Origin: Kiritimatiellia bacterium
GTDB taxonomy: Bacteria; Verrucomicrobiota; Kiritimatiellia; JAAZAB01
Reading direction: 5' to 3'
Assembly (NCBI GenBank): GCA_028718125.1
Contig: JAQUMN010000019.1
Coordinates: 1-64,000, forward strand
DNA length: 64,000 nt
The notes beneath the pieces are model-generated. The model ran no database searches. It was not told the DNA's origin and saw only the letters and a program-made list of their open reading frames with translations. Both the position numbers and the translations under genes were made by a program. Position 1 is the stretch's first letter, and every line of letters starts with the position of its first letter. Positions 16,026 through 23,498 of this stretch are shown here, in pieces.

Positions 16026-17852
16026 TTATTCAGGCTCCACGGCCGGCGCAAACTGCAGGTCATAGAGCCGCCGATACATTCCGTTCCGTTCCAGCAGTTC
16101 CTGATGCTTCCCGGATTCCACAATCCGTCCCTCGTCCAGCACGATAATCCGGTTAGAGTGGATAATGGTGGACAGGCGATGAGCGATGGCAAAAACCGTG
16201 CGGCCCTCCATGAGGTCGTCAAGCGCCGCCTGGACCAGCCGTTCCGACTCCGTATCCAGCGCGCTGGTGGCCTCATCCAGGATCAGGATGGGCGGATTGC
16301 GCAAAATCGCCCGCGCGATGGCCAGGCGCTGGCACTGCCCGCCCGAAAGCCGCACGCCACGTTCGCCGATAACGGTGTCGTAGCCCTCCGGCATCTCCAG
16401 GATAAATTCATGGGCATGGGCGCGCCGGGCGGCCTGTTCGATGATGGCAGCCGAGGCGTCGGCATGCCCGTATGCAATGTTGGATGCCACAGTGTCGTTG
16501 AAAAGAATCGTCTCCTGGGTCACCATGCCGATTTGCGCGCGCAGGGATTTAAGCGTGAAATGCCGGATATCGACGCCGTTGATCAGCAGTCCGCCCCCGG
16601 TAACATCGTAAAATCGGGGAATCAGGTTGACCAAGGTGGTTTTGCCCGCCCCGGATCCGCCCACGATGGCCACGCGCTCGCCGGCGGCTATATCAAAAGA
16701 TATGTCACACAAGACGGGCTGGGTATCATAGGCAAACTGGACATTGTCAAAACGCAAACTAGCGACACGGCTGCTCAGGACGCGGGCATCCTTCGCATCC
16801 TTGATCGCCACCGGCGTATCCAGGATTTCAAAAATGCGGTCGGCCGAGGCCGAGGTCTGCTGGATGTGCAGGTGAATTTTGCTGAGCTTTTTGACCGGCT
16901 CGTACATCAACACCATGGCGGCGGCAAAGGTAAGCAGATCTTCCACCGGCATATGCACCCAGCGGGTATATAACAGGACCAGGGCCAGGCCTATCGCCGA
17001 AATGAACACGATCAGCGGCTCAATAACGGCCTTGTCGCGGGTCACGCGCATGATGCGGTTAAAAAACAATTGACACTGCTCCGTGAACCGCGCCACCTCG
17101 TAGCTTTCCATGCCGAATGCCTTGACGATGCGAATGCCCATCAGCGCCTCCTGCATGATGGAAACCAGCGCCGCCAGGCGCTCCTGGCCGTGCCGGGCAT
17201 AGCGCCTCACACGCCGGCCAAAGATCGCAATGGGAACGATGCAGACGGGAAACAGCACAAGGCTGGCGAAGGCCAGTTTGGGATCCAGCCAGAACAGGTA
17301 CCCGACGGCGCCCACCAACACAAAAGGTTCCTTGACCAAGTCACCCAGCACCACGGAAACCGCCCGTTCGATCATCATTGAGTCATTGATCGTCCGCGAA
17401 ATGAGTTCACCGGTCTTGCTCTTGGAAAAATAACGCATCGAAAGTCCCTGGAGATGCGCGAAGGTCGCCACGCGCATATCCATGACCACCTTGTTCCCGA
17501 CCCATTGCATGAAATATTCGCTCAGGAACTGGCCCACACCCCGGCCGGCCGCTAAAATCAGCAGGGCGACTGCCGTCAGAATGACCGCCGTCCATGACGC
17601 GGTCTGCAAGACATTGCGCAGAATATCACGCAAGGCCACGAGCAAGCCGGTGGTGGAGGTGGCGAAAATAACGCCGAAAACGCCGCCTACAATCAATCGC
17701 ACCATATAGGGGCGGGCGTAACGGATCAGCCGCTTATAGGAGGCCCACTGCCGGCCCCAGCCTCTTTTATTTCCGATTTCTGATTTATGACTGCTGATTG
17801 CATGTCTCCGATTTCTAATTTCCGATTTTCGTCTGCTGATTTCCAATATCAA
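16026..17852 (-). CDS. MsbA-type ABC exporter (fused membrane and ATPase domains)
   Basis: The 608-residue half-transporter has six membrane segments (about 50-330) followed by an ATPase domain with Walker A GGSGAGKTT (about residue 400), the ABC signature RLSGGQCQR (about 500), Walker B ILILDEATSALD and the switch His in IAHRLST. Proteins of this class flip lipid A, lipids, peptides or drugs. With lpxA in the same window a lipid A flippase role is possible but not shown. The start is unclear: the only in-frame start is TTG 17852, and the first 30 codons (ILEISRRKSEIRNRRHA) derive from a degenerate AT-rich repeat. No ATG lies before the first membrane segment. trxB ends 24 bases upstream on the same strand. 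Confidence 0.9.
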   Translation of the reverse strand: MILEISRRKSEIRNRRHAISSHKSEIGNKRGWGRQWASYKRLIRYARPYMVRLIVGGVFGVIFATSTTGLLVALRDILRNVLQTASWTAVILTAVALLILAAGRGVGQFLSEYFMQWVGNKVVMDMRVATFAHLQGLSMRYFSKSKTGELISRTINDSMMIERAVSVVLGDLVKEPFVLVGAVGYLFWLDPKLAFASLVLFPVCIVPIAIFGRRVRRYARHGQERLAALVSIMQEALMGIRIVKAFGMESYEVARFTEQCQLFFNRIMRVTRDKAVIEPLIVFISAIGLALVLLYTRWVHMPVEDLLTFAAAMVLMYEPVKKLSKIHLHIQQTSASADRIFEILDTPVAIKDAKDARVLSSRVASLRFDNVQFAYDTQPVLCDISFDIAAGERVAIVGGSGAGKTTLVNLIPRFYDVTGGGLLINGVDIRHFTLKSLRAQIGMVTQETILFNDTVASNIAYGHADASAAIIEQAARRAHAHEFILEMPEGYDTVIGERGVRLSGGQCQRLAIARAILRNPPILILDEATSALDTESERLVQAALDDLMEGRTVFAIAHRLSTIIHSNRIIVLDEGRIVESGKHQELLERNGMYRRLYDLQFAPAVEPE

Positions 17853-17876
17853 ATTTCCAATTTCGAATATCCTTCC
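17775..17876. repeat. Degenerate short-period AT-rich repeat at the exporter start
   Basis: Many variants of a 10-12 base unit (read on the plus strand: ATTTCCGATTT, ATTTCTAATTT, ATTTCCAATAT, ATTTCCAATTT) follow one another. A related tract, reading AATCAGCAATCCGAAATCC, is at 27417-27455 at the start of the pseudouridine synthase. Both are in the open frame of the gene they precede. Confidence 0.6.
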
Positions 17877-18794
17877 TCAGTGCTTCAAATATCGTTCCGC
17901 TTCAATCGCCGCCATACAGCCGGAACCAGCCGCGGTAACGGCCTGACGATACACGTGATCCTGCACGTCGCCGGCGGCAAAAACCCCGGGCACATTGGTC
18001 CGGCTATTCTCGGCCAGGATATAGCCTTTTTCATTCATATTGACCTGGCCAACGAACGCTTTTGTATTTGGCTGGTGACCGATGGCGATAAACACGCCGG
18101 CCACCGGCAATTCCGTGAGCGCACCCGTTTTAACGTTCTTCAGGCGCAGAGCAGTAACTTCTTCCCGCACCACGTCAAGCACCTCGATCACCACCGTATT
18201 CCATGCAATTTTAATTTTGGGATTTTGTTTGACGCGCTCCGCCATGATTTGCGACGCCCGGAATTCGTCCCGCCGGTGAATCACCGTGACCTGCGCGGCA
18301 AAGCGGGTCAGAAACAGCGCGTCTTCCATGGCCGTGTCACCCCCGCCCACCACGGCCACACGCTTGCCGCGATACAGGGCCCCATCGCAGGTGGCACACC
18401 CGGAAACTCCACGCCCCAGTAATTTTTGCTCCGACGCCAATCCCATGTATTGCGCGCTGGCGCCGGTGGCGATAATCACGGCCCCGGTCTCCAGTTCCTT
18501 GCCGTCATCGAGCTGCAACCGGAACGGCTGGCGCTTGAAATCCACGGAGGCCACCTCGCCGCTTAGAATGCGCGCGCCGAAGCGCTCCGCCTGCGTCCGC
18601 ATCTGGAGCATGAGCTGGGCTCCGTCCAGGCCCTCCGGAAATCCCGGGAAGTTTTCCACGCTGGTGGTGGTGGTCAACTGGCCTCCGGGCTGGGCACCCT
18701 CAATGATCAAGGGCTTCAGATTGGCACGCGCCGAGTAAATTGCCGCCGTCCAACCTGCTGGACCGGTTCCGATAATGACTACCTGCTCCACCAT
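17877..18794 (-). CDS. trxB: Thioredoxin reductase TrxB
   Basis: The 305-residue flavoprotein passes electrons from NADPH to thioredoxin. It shows the FAD Rossmann motif IIGTGPAGWTAA at the N-terminus, GGQLTTTT, the redox-active pair Cys133-Ala-Thr-Cys136 (GCATCDG), the NADPH motif VAVVGGGDTAMEDA, and the C-terminal FAD block VFAAGDVQDHVYRQAVTAAGSGC. Length and order are typical of low-molecular-weight bacterial enzymes. The third glycine region reads GPAGW where GPAGY is more common. GGAGGG lies about 11 bases before the ATG. The exporter follows 24 bases downstream, and a Spy-like stress gene is divergent across about 170 bases. Confidence 0.95.
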   Translation of the reverse strand: MVEQVVIIGTGPAGWTAAIYSARANLKPLIIEGAQPGGQLTTTTSVENFPGFPEGLDGAQLMLQMRTQAERFGARILSGEVASVDFKRQPFRLQLDDGKELETGAVIIATGASAQYMGLASEQKLLGRGVSGCATCDGALYRGKRVAVVGGGDTAMEDALFLTRFAAQVTVIHRRDEFRASQIMAERVKQNPKIKIAWNTVVIEVLDVVREEVTALRLKNVKTGALTELPVAGVFIAIGHQPNTKAFVGQVNMNEKGYILAENSRTNVPGVFAAGDVQDHVYRQAVTAAGSGCMAAIEAERYLKH

Positions 18795-18965
18795 GGCAGT
18801 TTCTACCCTCCGTGTTTTTGTAAAACATACTATACGGGATGGCGCGCACTTTTTCCACTGTTTTGTTTGGCAAAAAATGCTATTCGTTTATGTAACCGGA
18901 CTATACCCTCCGGCGACTTCATATTCAGATAAGATCAAAGCAACCGTTAACCAAGGAGGCGCGCA

Positions 18966-19505
18966 ATGAGCCGGATACGAGGATTGATCTGTGCGATGGC
19001 GGTCGGCATGCTGGCGACAGGGGTGGCTTACCCGGCATCGGGCGAAACCAATGCGTCCGCCCAAGGACCGGGCTTTGGCGGCCGCTGCATGGCCGACACC
19101 AATGCTCCCGGCCGTCGCCCGCATGGGGACAAAGGCTTTGGCGGCCGGCGCATGGCAGGGCTTAAACGGCTGAATCTTACCGCCGACCAGAAACAGAAGA
19201 TTGATTCAATATTCAAATCGAGCCAGGAATCCATGAAGGCCGCGATGACCCAGTGCCAGGAAGCGCGCAAAGCTCTGCATCAACAGATGCAGTCCGGCCC
19301 CTTCGACGAGCAATCCGTGCGCGCGGCCAGCAAGAAAGCCGCCGCGGCCGACGAAGAAGCCGCCGTCCTGCGCGCCAAAGTCGCCGGCCAGATTCGCGCC
19401 GTGCTGACCAGCGAACAGCAGGCCGAATTGGACAAGGTGCGCGCCGAGGCGCAAAACAAAATGCGCGGCCCACCGGACAAGGAAAACGGCGGGACGGATA
19501 AGTAA
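18966..19505 (+). CDS. Spy/CpxP-like periplasmic protein (LTXXQ family)
   Basis: The 179-residue protein starts with a signal peptide (about residues 1-26, ending YPASGE). A Gly/Arg-rich linker and a helical Spy/CpxP-like domain follow, with two family motifs: LTADQKQKID (about 80) and LTSEQQAELDKV (about 145). Proteins of this class are periplasmic chaperones or metal-responsive sensors. The ribosome site AAGGAGGCGCGCA is strong. It opens a four-gene cluster that continues with an ECF sigma factor, a small membrane protein and a second Spy-like protein. The linker contains two near-repeats, GFGGRCMA and GFGGRRMA. Metal binding is not evident, since His residues are few. Confidence 0.8.
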   Translation: MSRIRGLICAMAVGMLATGVAYPASGETNASAQGPGFGGRCMADTNAPGRRPHGDKGFGGRRMAGLKRLNLTADQKQKIDSIFKSSQESMKAAMTQCQEARKALHQQMQSGPFDEQSVRAASKKAAAADEEAAVLRAKVAGQIRAVLTSEQQAELDKVRAEAQNKMRGPPDKENGGTDK

Positions 19506-19601
19506 ATCGGCTTTTTTCACGGTCCGGCGGTTTACAGTTATGATGTTCTGATTTTGAGTTCAAATACGCTCGACCGTGAACCAGGCCCGAAAGGGATGTC
19601 C

Positions 19602-20222
19602 ATGAACAGTGACGGCGCGGCCGGCAGTGACCGGGCAATCATTGAACGTGTCCGGCGCGGGGACATCAACGCGTTTGCCGACCTGCTGACCCGCTACCGG
19701 GCATGGGTATTTGCCATCGTGCTCAAGCATGTCCCGCCGGAACGCGCCGGGGAACTGGCTCACGATATTTTTGTCGAAGCCTATAAGGCCCTGCCGAGCT
19801 ACCGGGGAAAAGCCGATTTCCGTCACTGGCTGGCCGGCATAGCCGTGCGGCAGTGTTTTACATTCTGGCGCCGGTCAAGTCGCCAGCCGGTCTGTTGCGT
19901 GCGCAACGACCTCTCGAACGAAACGCAAACCTGGCTGGACCTCGCCGGCCAAATGGAGTCCCAGGAACTATTTGACCGTCAGACATCCCGGCAGGCAGCG
20001 CATGAATTACTGGCTTACGCGCTGGACCGGTTGAGCGCCGAAGACCGGACACTGGTGACCCTCCTCCACCTGGAGGAGCGGCCGGTGCGGGAAATCGCCC
20101 GGCTGATGGCATGGAGCGCCATTAATGTCAAGGTGCGCGCCTATCGGGCGCGCCGGCAAATGCGGCGAATCATCGAAAAATTATTGAAGCACGAGGAGGA
20201 GCCACGCCATGAAACCCAATAA
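19602..20222 (+). CDS. ECF-type RNA polymerase sigma factor
   Basis: The 206-residue protein has a sigma-2 region (AIIERVRRGDINAFADLLTRYRAWVF with AHDIFVEAYKALPSYRGKADFRHWLAGIA, about 15-100) and a sigma-4 helix-turn-helix (LSAEDRTLVTLLHLEERPVREIARLMAWSAINVKVRAYRARRQ, about 145-195). I start at ATG 19602, preceded at six bases by AAAGGG; TTG 19554 and ATG 19596 are in frame. A small membrane protein overlaps the 3' end by 14 bases, the usual place for an anti-sigma factor. The flanking Spy-like genes suggest control of an envelope stress response. Two adjacent cysteines (PVCCVRND) in the linker are unusual and could be redox sensitive. Confidence 0.92.
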   Translation: MNSDGAAGSDRAIIERVRRGDINAFADLLTRYRAWVFAIVLKHVPPERAGELAHDIFVEAYKALPSYRGKADFRHWLAGIAVRQCFTFWRRSSRQPVCCVRNDLSNETQTWLDLAGQMESQELFDRQTSRQAAHELLAYALDRLSAEDRTLVTLLHLEERPVREIARLMAWSAINVKVRAYRARRQMRRIIEKLLKHEEEPRHETQ

Positions 20223-20532
20223 ACCCGTGGATCGCGTCGAACGCGCATTGTGGAATGCCGGGCATACGCCCGAACCCTTTGCGGTCAGCGCTGAATGGCA
20301 TGCCAAGGTTATGGCGGAAATCCGCCGCATCGGCCCGCTGGGGGCGCCATTATCCTGCAGGACCGATGAACCCGCGACAGCGTGGACCTGGGCGGCCGCT
20401 GTCGCCGTCTGCCTGGCAATCGGTATCGGCTGGTATGCGTTCAACGACCTGAACACGGACGCTGTTTCGGCCGGGTTGTTTCTGGATGATCCGGCCGGTT
20501 GGCCCATTAGCATGATGATGGTAGAGATGTAA
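20209..20532 (+). CDS. Small single-pass membrane protein, candidate anti-sigma factor
   Basis: The 107-residue protein overlaps the sigma factor by 14 bases. It has about 60 cytoplasmic residues, one membrane segment (about 62-78, WAAAVAVCLAIGIGWYAF) and a short periplasmic tail ending in GWPISMMMVEM. I recognise no known anti-sigma domain: the zinc-binding HxxxCxxC motif is absent. Position and topology fit an anti-sigma factor or an accessory of the Spy proteins, by inference. GAGGAGG, about nine bases before the ATG and inside the sigma gene, is a good ribosome site. The methionine-rich tail could bind copper or another soft metal. Confidence 0.7.
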   Translation: MKPNKPVDRVERALWNAGHTPEPFAVSAEWHAKVMAEIRRIGPLGAPLSCRTDEPATAWTWAAAVAVCLAIGIGWYAFNDLNTDAVSAGLFLDDPAGWPISMMMVEM

Positions 20533-20559
20533 GCTCAACTTTGGAAACAGGAGGCAATC

Positions 20560-20958
20560 ATGAAGCGATGGAAAGTCATTCTCCGTTACGGAGTAATTTT
20601 CATGCTTGGGCTGGTGCTCGGCATGGCCGGCAGTCGTCTTGCCCACAAGCACCGGTTCGCGCAAATCATGCAAAACAGACCGGCTGACCAGCGCCAGATG
20701 ATGATGCGCCACCTTAGCCGCCAGCTTGAACTCACCAAGCCCCAGCAAATCGAAATCGAGCGCATTATTGACGCCCAGCTCAAGGCGCTTTCCGCCGTGC
20801 GCGAGCGGCAACGGCCGGAAGTCCAGGCGATCTTCCAGCAGGCCGAGAGCGAAATGAAAACTCATTTGCAGCCCGACCAGCAACAGAAGCTGGACAAAAT
20901 TATGGAACAGATGCGCAATCACGGGCGCATGCATGGCCGGCGTCCGCCGCTTCCCTGA
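20560..20958 (+). CDS. Second Spy/CpxP-like protein, membrane anchored
   Basis: The 132-residue protein has an N-terminal hydrophobic segment (about 10-27, VIFMLGLVLGMAGS) and a helical, His- and Met-containing domain. Spy-like motifs are ELTKPQQIEIERII (about 58) and LQPDQQQKLDKIM (about 108). The methionine run RQMMMRHL and the terminal NHGRMHGRR could contribute to metal binding. It resembles the heavy-metal-resistance (CnrX/ZraP-like) branch of the Spy superfamily, so it may be the periplasmic sensor for the adjacent sigma factor. An AGGAGG ribosome site precedes the ATG. It closes the module; a pseudopilin gene starts 99 bases later. Confidence 0.75.
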   Translation: MKRWKVILRYGVIFMLGLVLGMAGSRLAHKHRFAQIMQNRPADQRQMMMRHLSRQLELTKPQQIEIERIIDAQLKALSAVRERQRPEVQAIFQQAESEMKTHLQPDQQQKLDKIMEQMRNHGRMHGRRPPLP

Positions 20959-21057
20959 CATGTCATATTGACATGTCATATTGGCAGTGACAAATGACCA
21001 GCCAACCGTTACAGTATTTGCGCTGGTGCTTGATTACATCCCAAAAGGGCCGGCCAT

Positions 21058-21492
21058 ATGACACGACCAAACAGCGCATTTACGTTAATTGAAATCCTGG
21101 TGGTGGTGCTGATCATCTCGATCCTGGCGGGAATCGTCGGGGTCGGCGTGCTTCGCCATCCGGGCGAGGCCAAGACCACGGCGGCCACCCTCCAGATTAA
21201 AAACTTCAAGAGCGCCATTCAGCTCTACCGCATGGAACAGGACCGGGTTCCGACCCAGCAACAAGGCTTGAACGCACTCTGCGTCAAGCCGACCATTGCG
21301 CCCATCCCCGATAAATATCCTGAGGATGGATACCTTGACAGCCGCAAACTCCCGAAGGATCCATGGAACCGCGATTATCTGTACATGGCGCCGGGACGCA
21401 ACAACGAGGAATACGAAGTTGTTTCCTATGGCAGCGACGGCGAGCCGGGTGGCGAGGGAACTGCCGCGGATATTTCCAGCTCCGACCTGTAG
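21058..21492 (+). CDS. gspG: Type II secretion major pseudopilin GspG
   Basis: GspG forms the periplasmic pseudopilus of type II secretion systems. The 144-residue protein has the prepilin motif FTLIEILVVVLIISILAGIV. It carries the GspG signature TTAATLQIKNFKSAIQLYRME, LPKDPWNRDYLYMAPG and YEVVSYGSDGEPGGEGTAADI, which holds the calcium-site region. The residue before the cleavage site is Ala (NSA then FTLIE), where Gly is nearly always found, so processing by the prepilin peptidase may be altered. No gspD, E, F or peptidase gene is nearby. One further pilin-like gene follows across an inverted repeat. Confidence 0.9.
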   Translation: MTRPNSAFTLIEILVVVLIISILAGIVGVGVLRHPGEAKTTAATLQIKNFKSAIQLYRMEQDRVPTQQQGLNALCVKPTIAPIPDKYPEDGYLDSRKLPKDPWNRDYLYMAPGRNNEEYEVVSYGSDGEPGGEGTAADISSSDL

Positions 21493-21522
21493 GACGCAAG
21501 TCCCTTTACACCCCGACTACTT

Positions 21523-21635
21523 ACCACGGATTACACGGATAGCACGGATACTTCTGATTCCGATGAAGTTAAAAGGACAGAGGACATGCGAATGGATTTT
21601 CTTTCCCATATCGGTGTTATCCGTGATATCCGTGG
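21523..21635. repeat. Inverted repeat of family C between the pseudopilins
   Basis: The left arm at 21523-21550 begins ACCACGGATTACACGGAT and the right arm at 21609-21635 ends ATCCGTGATATCCGTGG. They pair at about 22 of 27 positions around a loop of about 58 bases. Each arm is itself built of CACGGATA-type subrepeats. Related arms occur at 28410-28437 and 28678-28699. Confidence 0.75.
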
Positions 21636-21665
21636 CAAAAATATTCGATTGCTTTTCGCCCACAC

Positions 21666-22016
21666 ATGAACCAGGGATTCACATTGATTGAAGTGCTGGT
21701 CGCCCTGATCGTAATCGCGCTGATTGCCGGCGCTGCGCTGGAAACACAGGTGACGACCCTCAAGCTGGAGCAGGCGGCGCGGGACACACAGGCCTTGCGT
21801 TATGCAATCATCCAGACATGGAGCGCAAGCCGCACGATTCCAACGGCGACGCTTCTGGCCGGTCTGCAATCCACGAACGGCCCAATTTATATGCAGGCAA
21901 CCGCCTTGACACTTCCGGACAAACCGGTTCCAACTCAATGGCTGAAATGGGAATTATGTCCCGTCAGCCGTCCCACATTGAAAGCCGAAGTCTATACGCG
22001 GCCGAACGAGCCGTAG
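21666..22016 (+). CDS. GspI-like minor pseudopilin
   Basis: The 116-residue protein begins MNQGFTLIEVLVALIVIALIAGAA, a canonical prepilin peptidase site (Gly then FTLIE) and hydrophobic helix. The alternating pattern ALETQVTTLKLEQAARDTQALRYA resembles GspI, which sits in the tip complex of the type II pseudopilus. The C-terminal domain (QWLKWELCPVSRP) is short and divergent, so assignment to GspI rather than another minor pseudopilin is tentative. It is separated from gspG by the family C inverted repeat. Its stop is followed by a 24-base palindrome. Confidence 0.7.
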   Translation: MNQGFTLIEVLVALIVIALIAGAALETQVTTLKLEQAARDTQALRYAIIQTWSASRTIPTATLLAGLQSTNGPIYMQATALTLPDKPVPTQWLKWELCPVSRPTLKAEVYTRPNEP

Positions 22017-22031
22017 CGACGGATGAATTAG

Positions 22032-22055
22032 GCCTGCCGATCCGGATCGGGAGGC
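22032..22055. terminator. Terminator-like palindrome after the pseudopilins
   Basis: GCCTGCCGATC and GATCGGGAGGC form a nearly perfect GC-rich hairpin 16 bases after the GspI-like stop. No T run follows directly, though a T-rich stretch (CTCTTTTTCTG) lies about 20 bases on, so rho-independent termination is possible but not certain. Confidence 0.4.
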
Positions 22056-22085
22056 AACTTGACCTGCGGCGTAATCTCTTTTTCT

Positions 22086-22154
22086 GTCATTCCCATGAAA
22101 AGGGGAATCCTTGTATTTCTTCTGGCCCTGGATTCCCGCTTTCGCGGGAATGAC
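22086..22154. repeat. Inverted repeat of family B (GTCATTCCCGC type)
   Basis: The left arm GTCATTCCCATGAAAAGGGG and the right arm ending CTTTCGCGGGAATGAC are reverse complements over about 25 bases with a loop of about 19. Each arm is itself a small hairpin (CCCGC...GCGGG). The same arms occur at 28449-28475 and 28648-28674, where a family D element lies between them. Confidence 0.75.
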
Positions 22155-22216
22155 AACCTTATTTCTTGTTGCCTTTCTCTTGTGGCAACATTGCAATTCC
22201 TATCCCTGCACCTTGA

Positions 22217-23428
22217 CTAAACCGAGCCCCCGGGAAGGTTGGACCGCGTAAAGATCGCCGGCAGTTTCTGGCCGCATAGCGCAAGCACCAGGCTACCCGT
22301 TCCCGCACAAACAATAAAAAACCAGACAACAATGCCTATCACGCCGGCGCTGGCAACGACATAGAGCAGCAGCAGGCCAAGGAAAAAATACCAGACGAAG
22401 CGCACATTCCGGAACCCTAACAGGCCAAGGCGCCCGACGAACACGGCCACCACCAGCTTGCTTAAATATATCAATATCCCCAAAGCCATCATAACCAGCA
22501 GGCTGAACGGCAAGCCCACCATGGACATGGCCGCCAGCAGGCAGACCATGGGACTCAAGGCCAGAACAAAGAAACCGACCAACAGGCATTTCCAGAACGA
22601 GGTCGTAAGGTGCGCAATCGCCTGCTGGCCAAACTGCGGAAACAACCAGAAGAAGATTGTCCCGACCACCAGAGCCGCGGCAAAAAGCCAAAGCTGGACA
22701 ACCGCCGATTGCAGGGGCGGCAGCAGCCCGGATGATGTGGCAACCGGCATGGGTTCGCGAATCAGCCGGCCAACCAGTTTGACGTCCTTATCCAGAATCA
22801 ATTCCGTTGCCGAGCGATATGCCAGATTTCCCTCGATACGGGTTCCCGGCAGAACCACGATATCCCGGGCCATCACATGAACATTGGTGCCGAACGTTCC
22901 GGACAGGGTTACATTCTGCCCCATTAATGTCAACCGGCCCATGACATTTCCCTCGGCAACGAGATTTTCGCCCATCAGCCATGCATCGCTATCCAGCCGC
23001 GAGGTCCTGGTCAAATGCACGCCCGTCCCGATCAACAGGGCACCACGTGCGATGGAGCCGCTAACCGTCACCGTTCGTGCCAGAAAGCGCGCGTGATCCC
23101 GGACCTGGCCGCTCAGATCAATGCTGTTACCAAGGGCCCAGACATCGTTCCGGCACTCGCCCTGAAGCGTAACAACGCCGTTGGTTCCATCCGACTTTAT
23201 TGTATCGGACGCCCCAAAAAGGAACAAATCGTCCTGCGCCTGGCCCGCCAGCGTAATGCGCCCGGCCGAAAGCCAGAGTTCCGCGGGGAGCGTTGCATTG
23301 GTTGCCAATGTATATTGGTTGGTCTGGATGAATTCAATGCCCATGCCCCATGGCGCAAATGCCAGCCAACCCATGAACCATATTCCCAACTTCAGTTTGC
23401 CCGCGTTCACTTTCATCGCTAACCCCAT
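22217..23428 (-). CDS. Secreted bactofilin-like beta-helix protein with C-terminal membrane domain
   Basis: The 403-residue protein has a signal-type N-terminus (about 13-31), then a right-handed beta-solenoid of repeated short strands (about 40-215, e.g. LTLMGQNVTLSG, VHVMARDIVVLPGTRIEGNL) resembling bactofilin/polymer-forming cytoskeletal domains. Five or so membrane segments (about 245-390) follow. The plan matches PVC and Firmicutes proteins annotated as polymer-forming cytoskeletal proteins with membrane domains, but here the solenoid lies after a signal peptide and is probably outside the cytoplasm. Bactofilins polymerise and guide cell-wall enzymes; whether this one does is unknown. 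ATG 23428 or ATG 23416 may be the start. The gene stands between the pseudopilins and an MFS transporter. Confidence 0.75.
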   Translation of the reverse strand: MGLAMKVNAGKLKLGIWFMGWLAFAPWGMGIEFIQTNQYTLATNATLPAELWLSAGRITLAGQAQDDLFLFGASDTIKSDGTNGVVTLQGECRNDVWALGNSIDLSGQVRDHARFLARTVTVSGSIARGALLIGTGVHLTRTSRLDSDAWLMGENLVAEGNVMGRLTLMGQNVTLSGTFGTNVHVMARDIVVLPGTRIEGNLAYRSATELILDKDVKLVGRLIREPMPVATSSGLLPPLQSAVVQLWLFAAALVVGTIFFWLFPQFGQQAIAHLTTSFWKCLLVGFFVLALSPMVCLLAAMSMVGLPFSLLVMMALGILIYLSKLVVAVFVGRLGLLGFRNVRFVWYFFLGLLLLYVVASAGVIGIVVWFFIVCAGTGSLVLALCGQKLPAIFTRSNLPGGSV

Positions 23429-23498
23429 AAAAAATTGTTAATGCCTGCTTGTTAAATGCGCGACCGGCCCGCCGCAGCCATTCGCGCGGATGCCCGCC

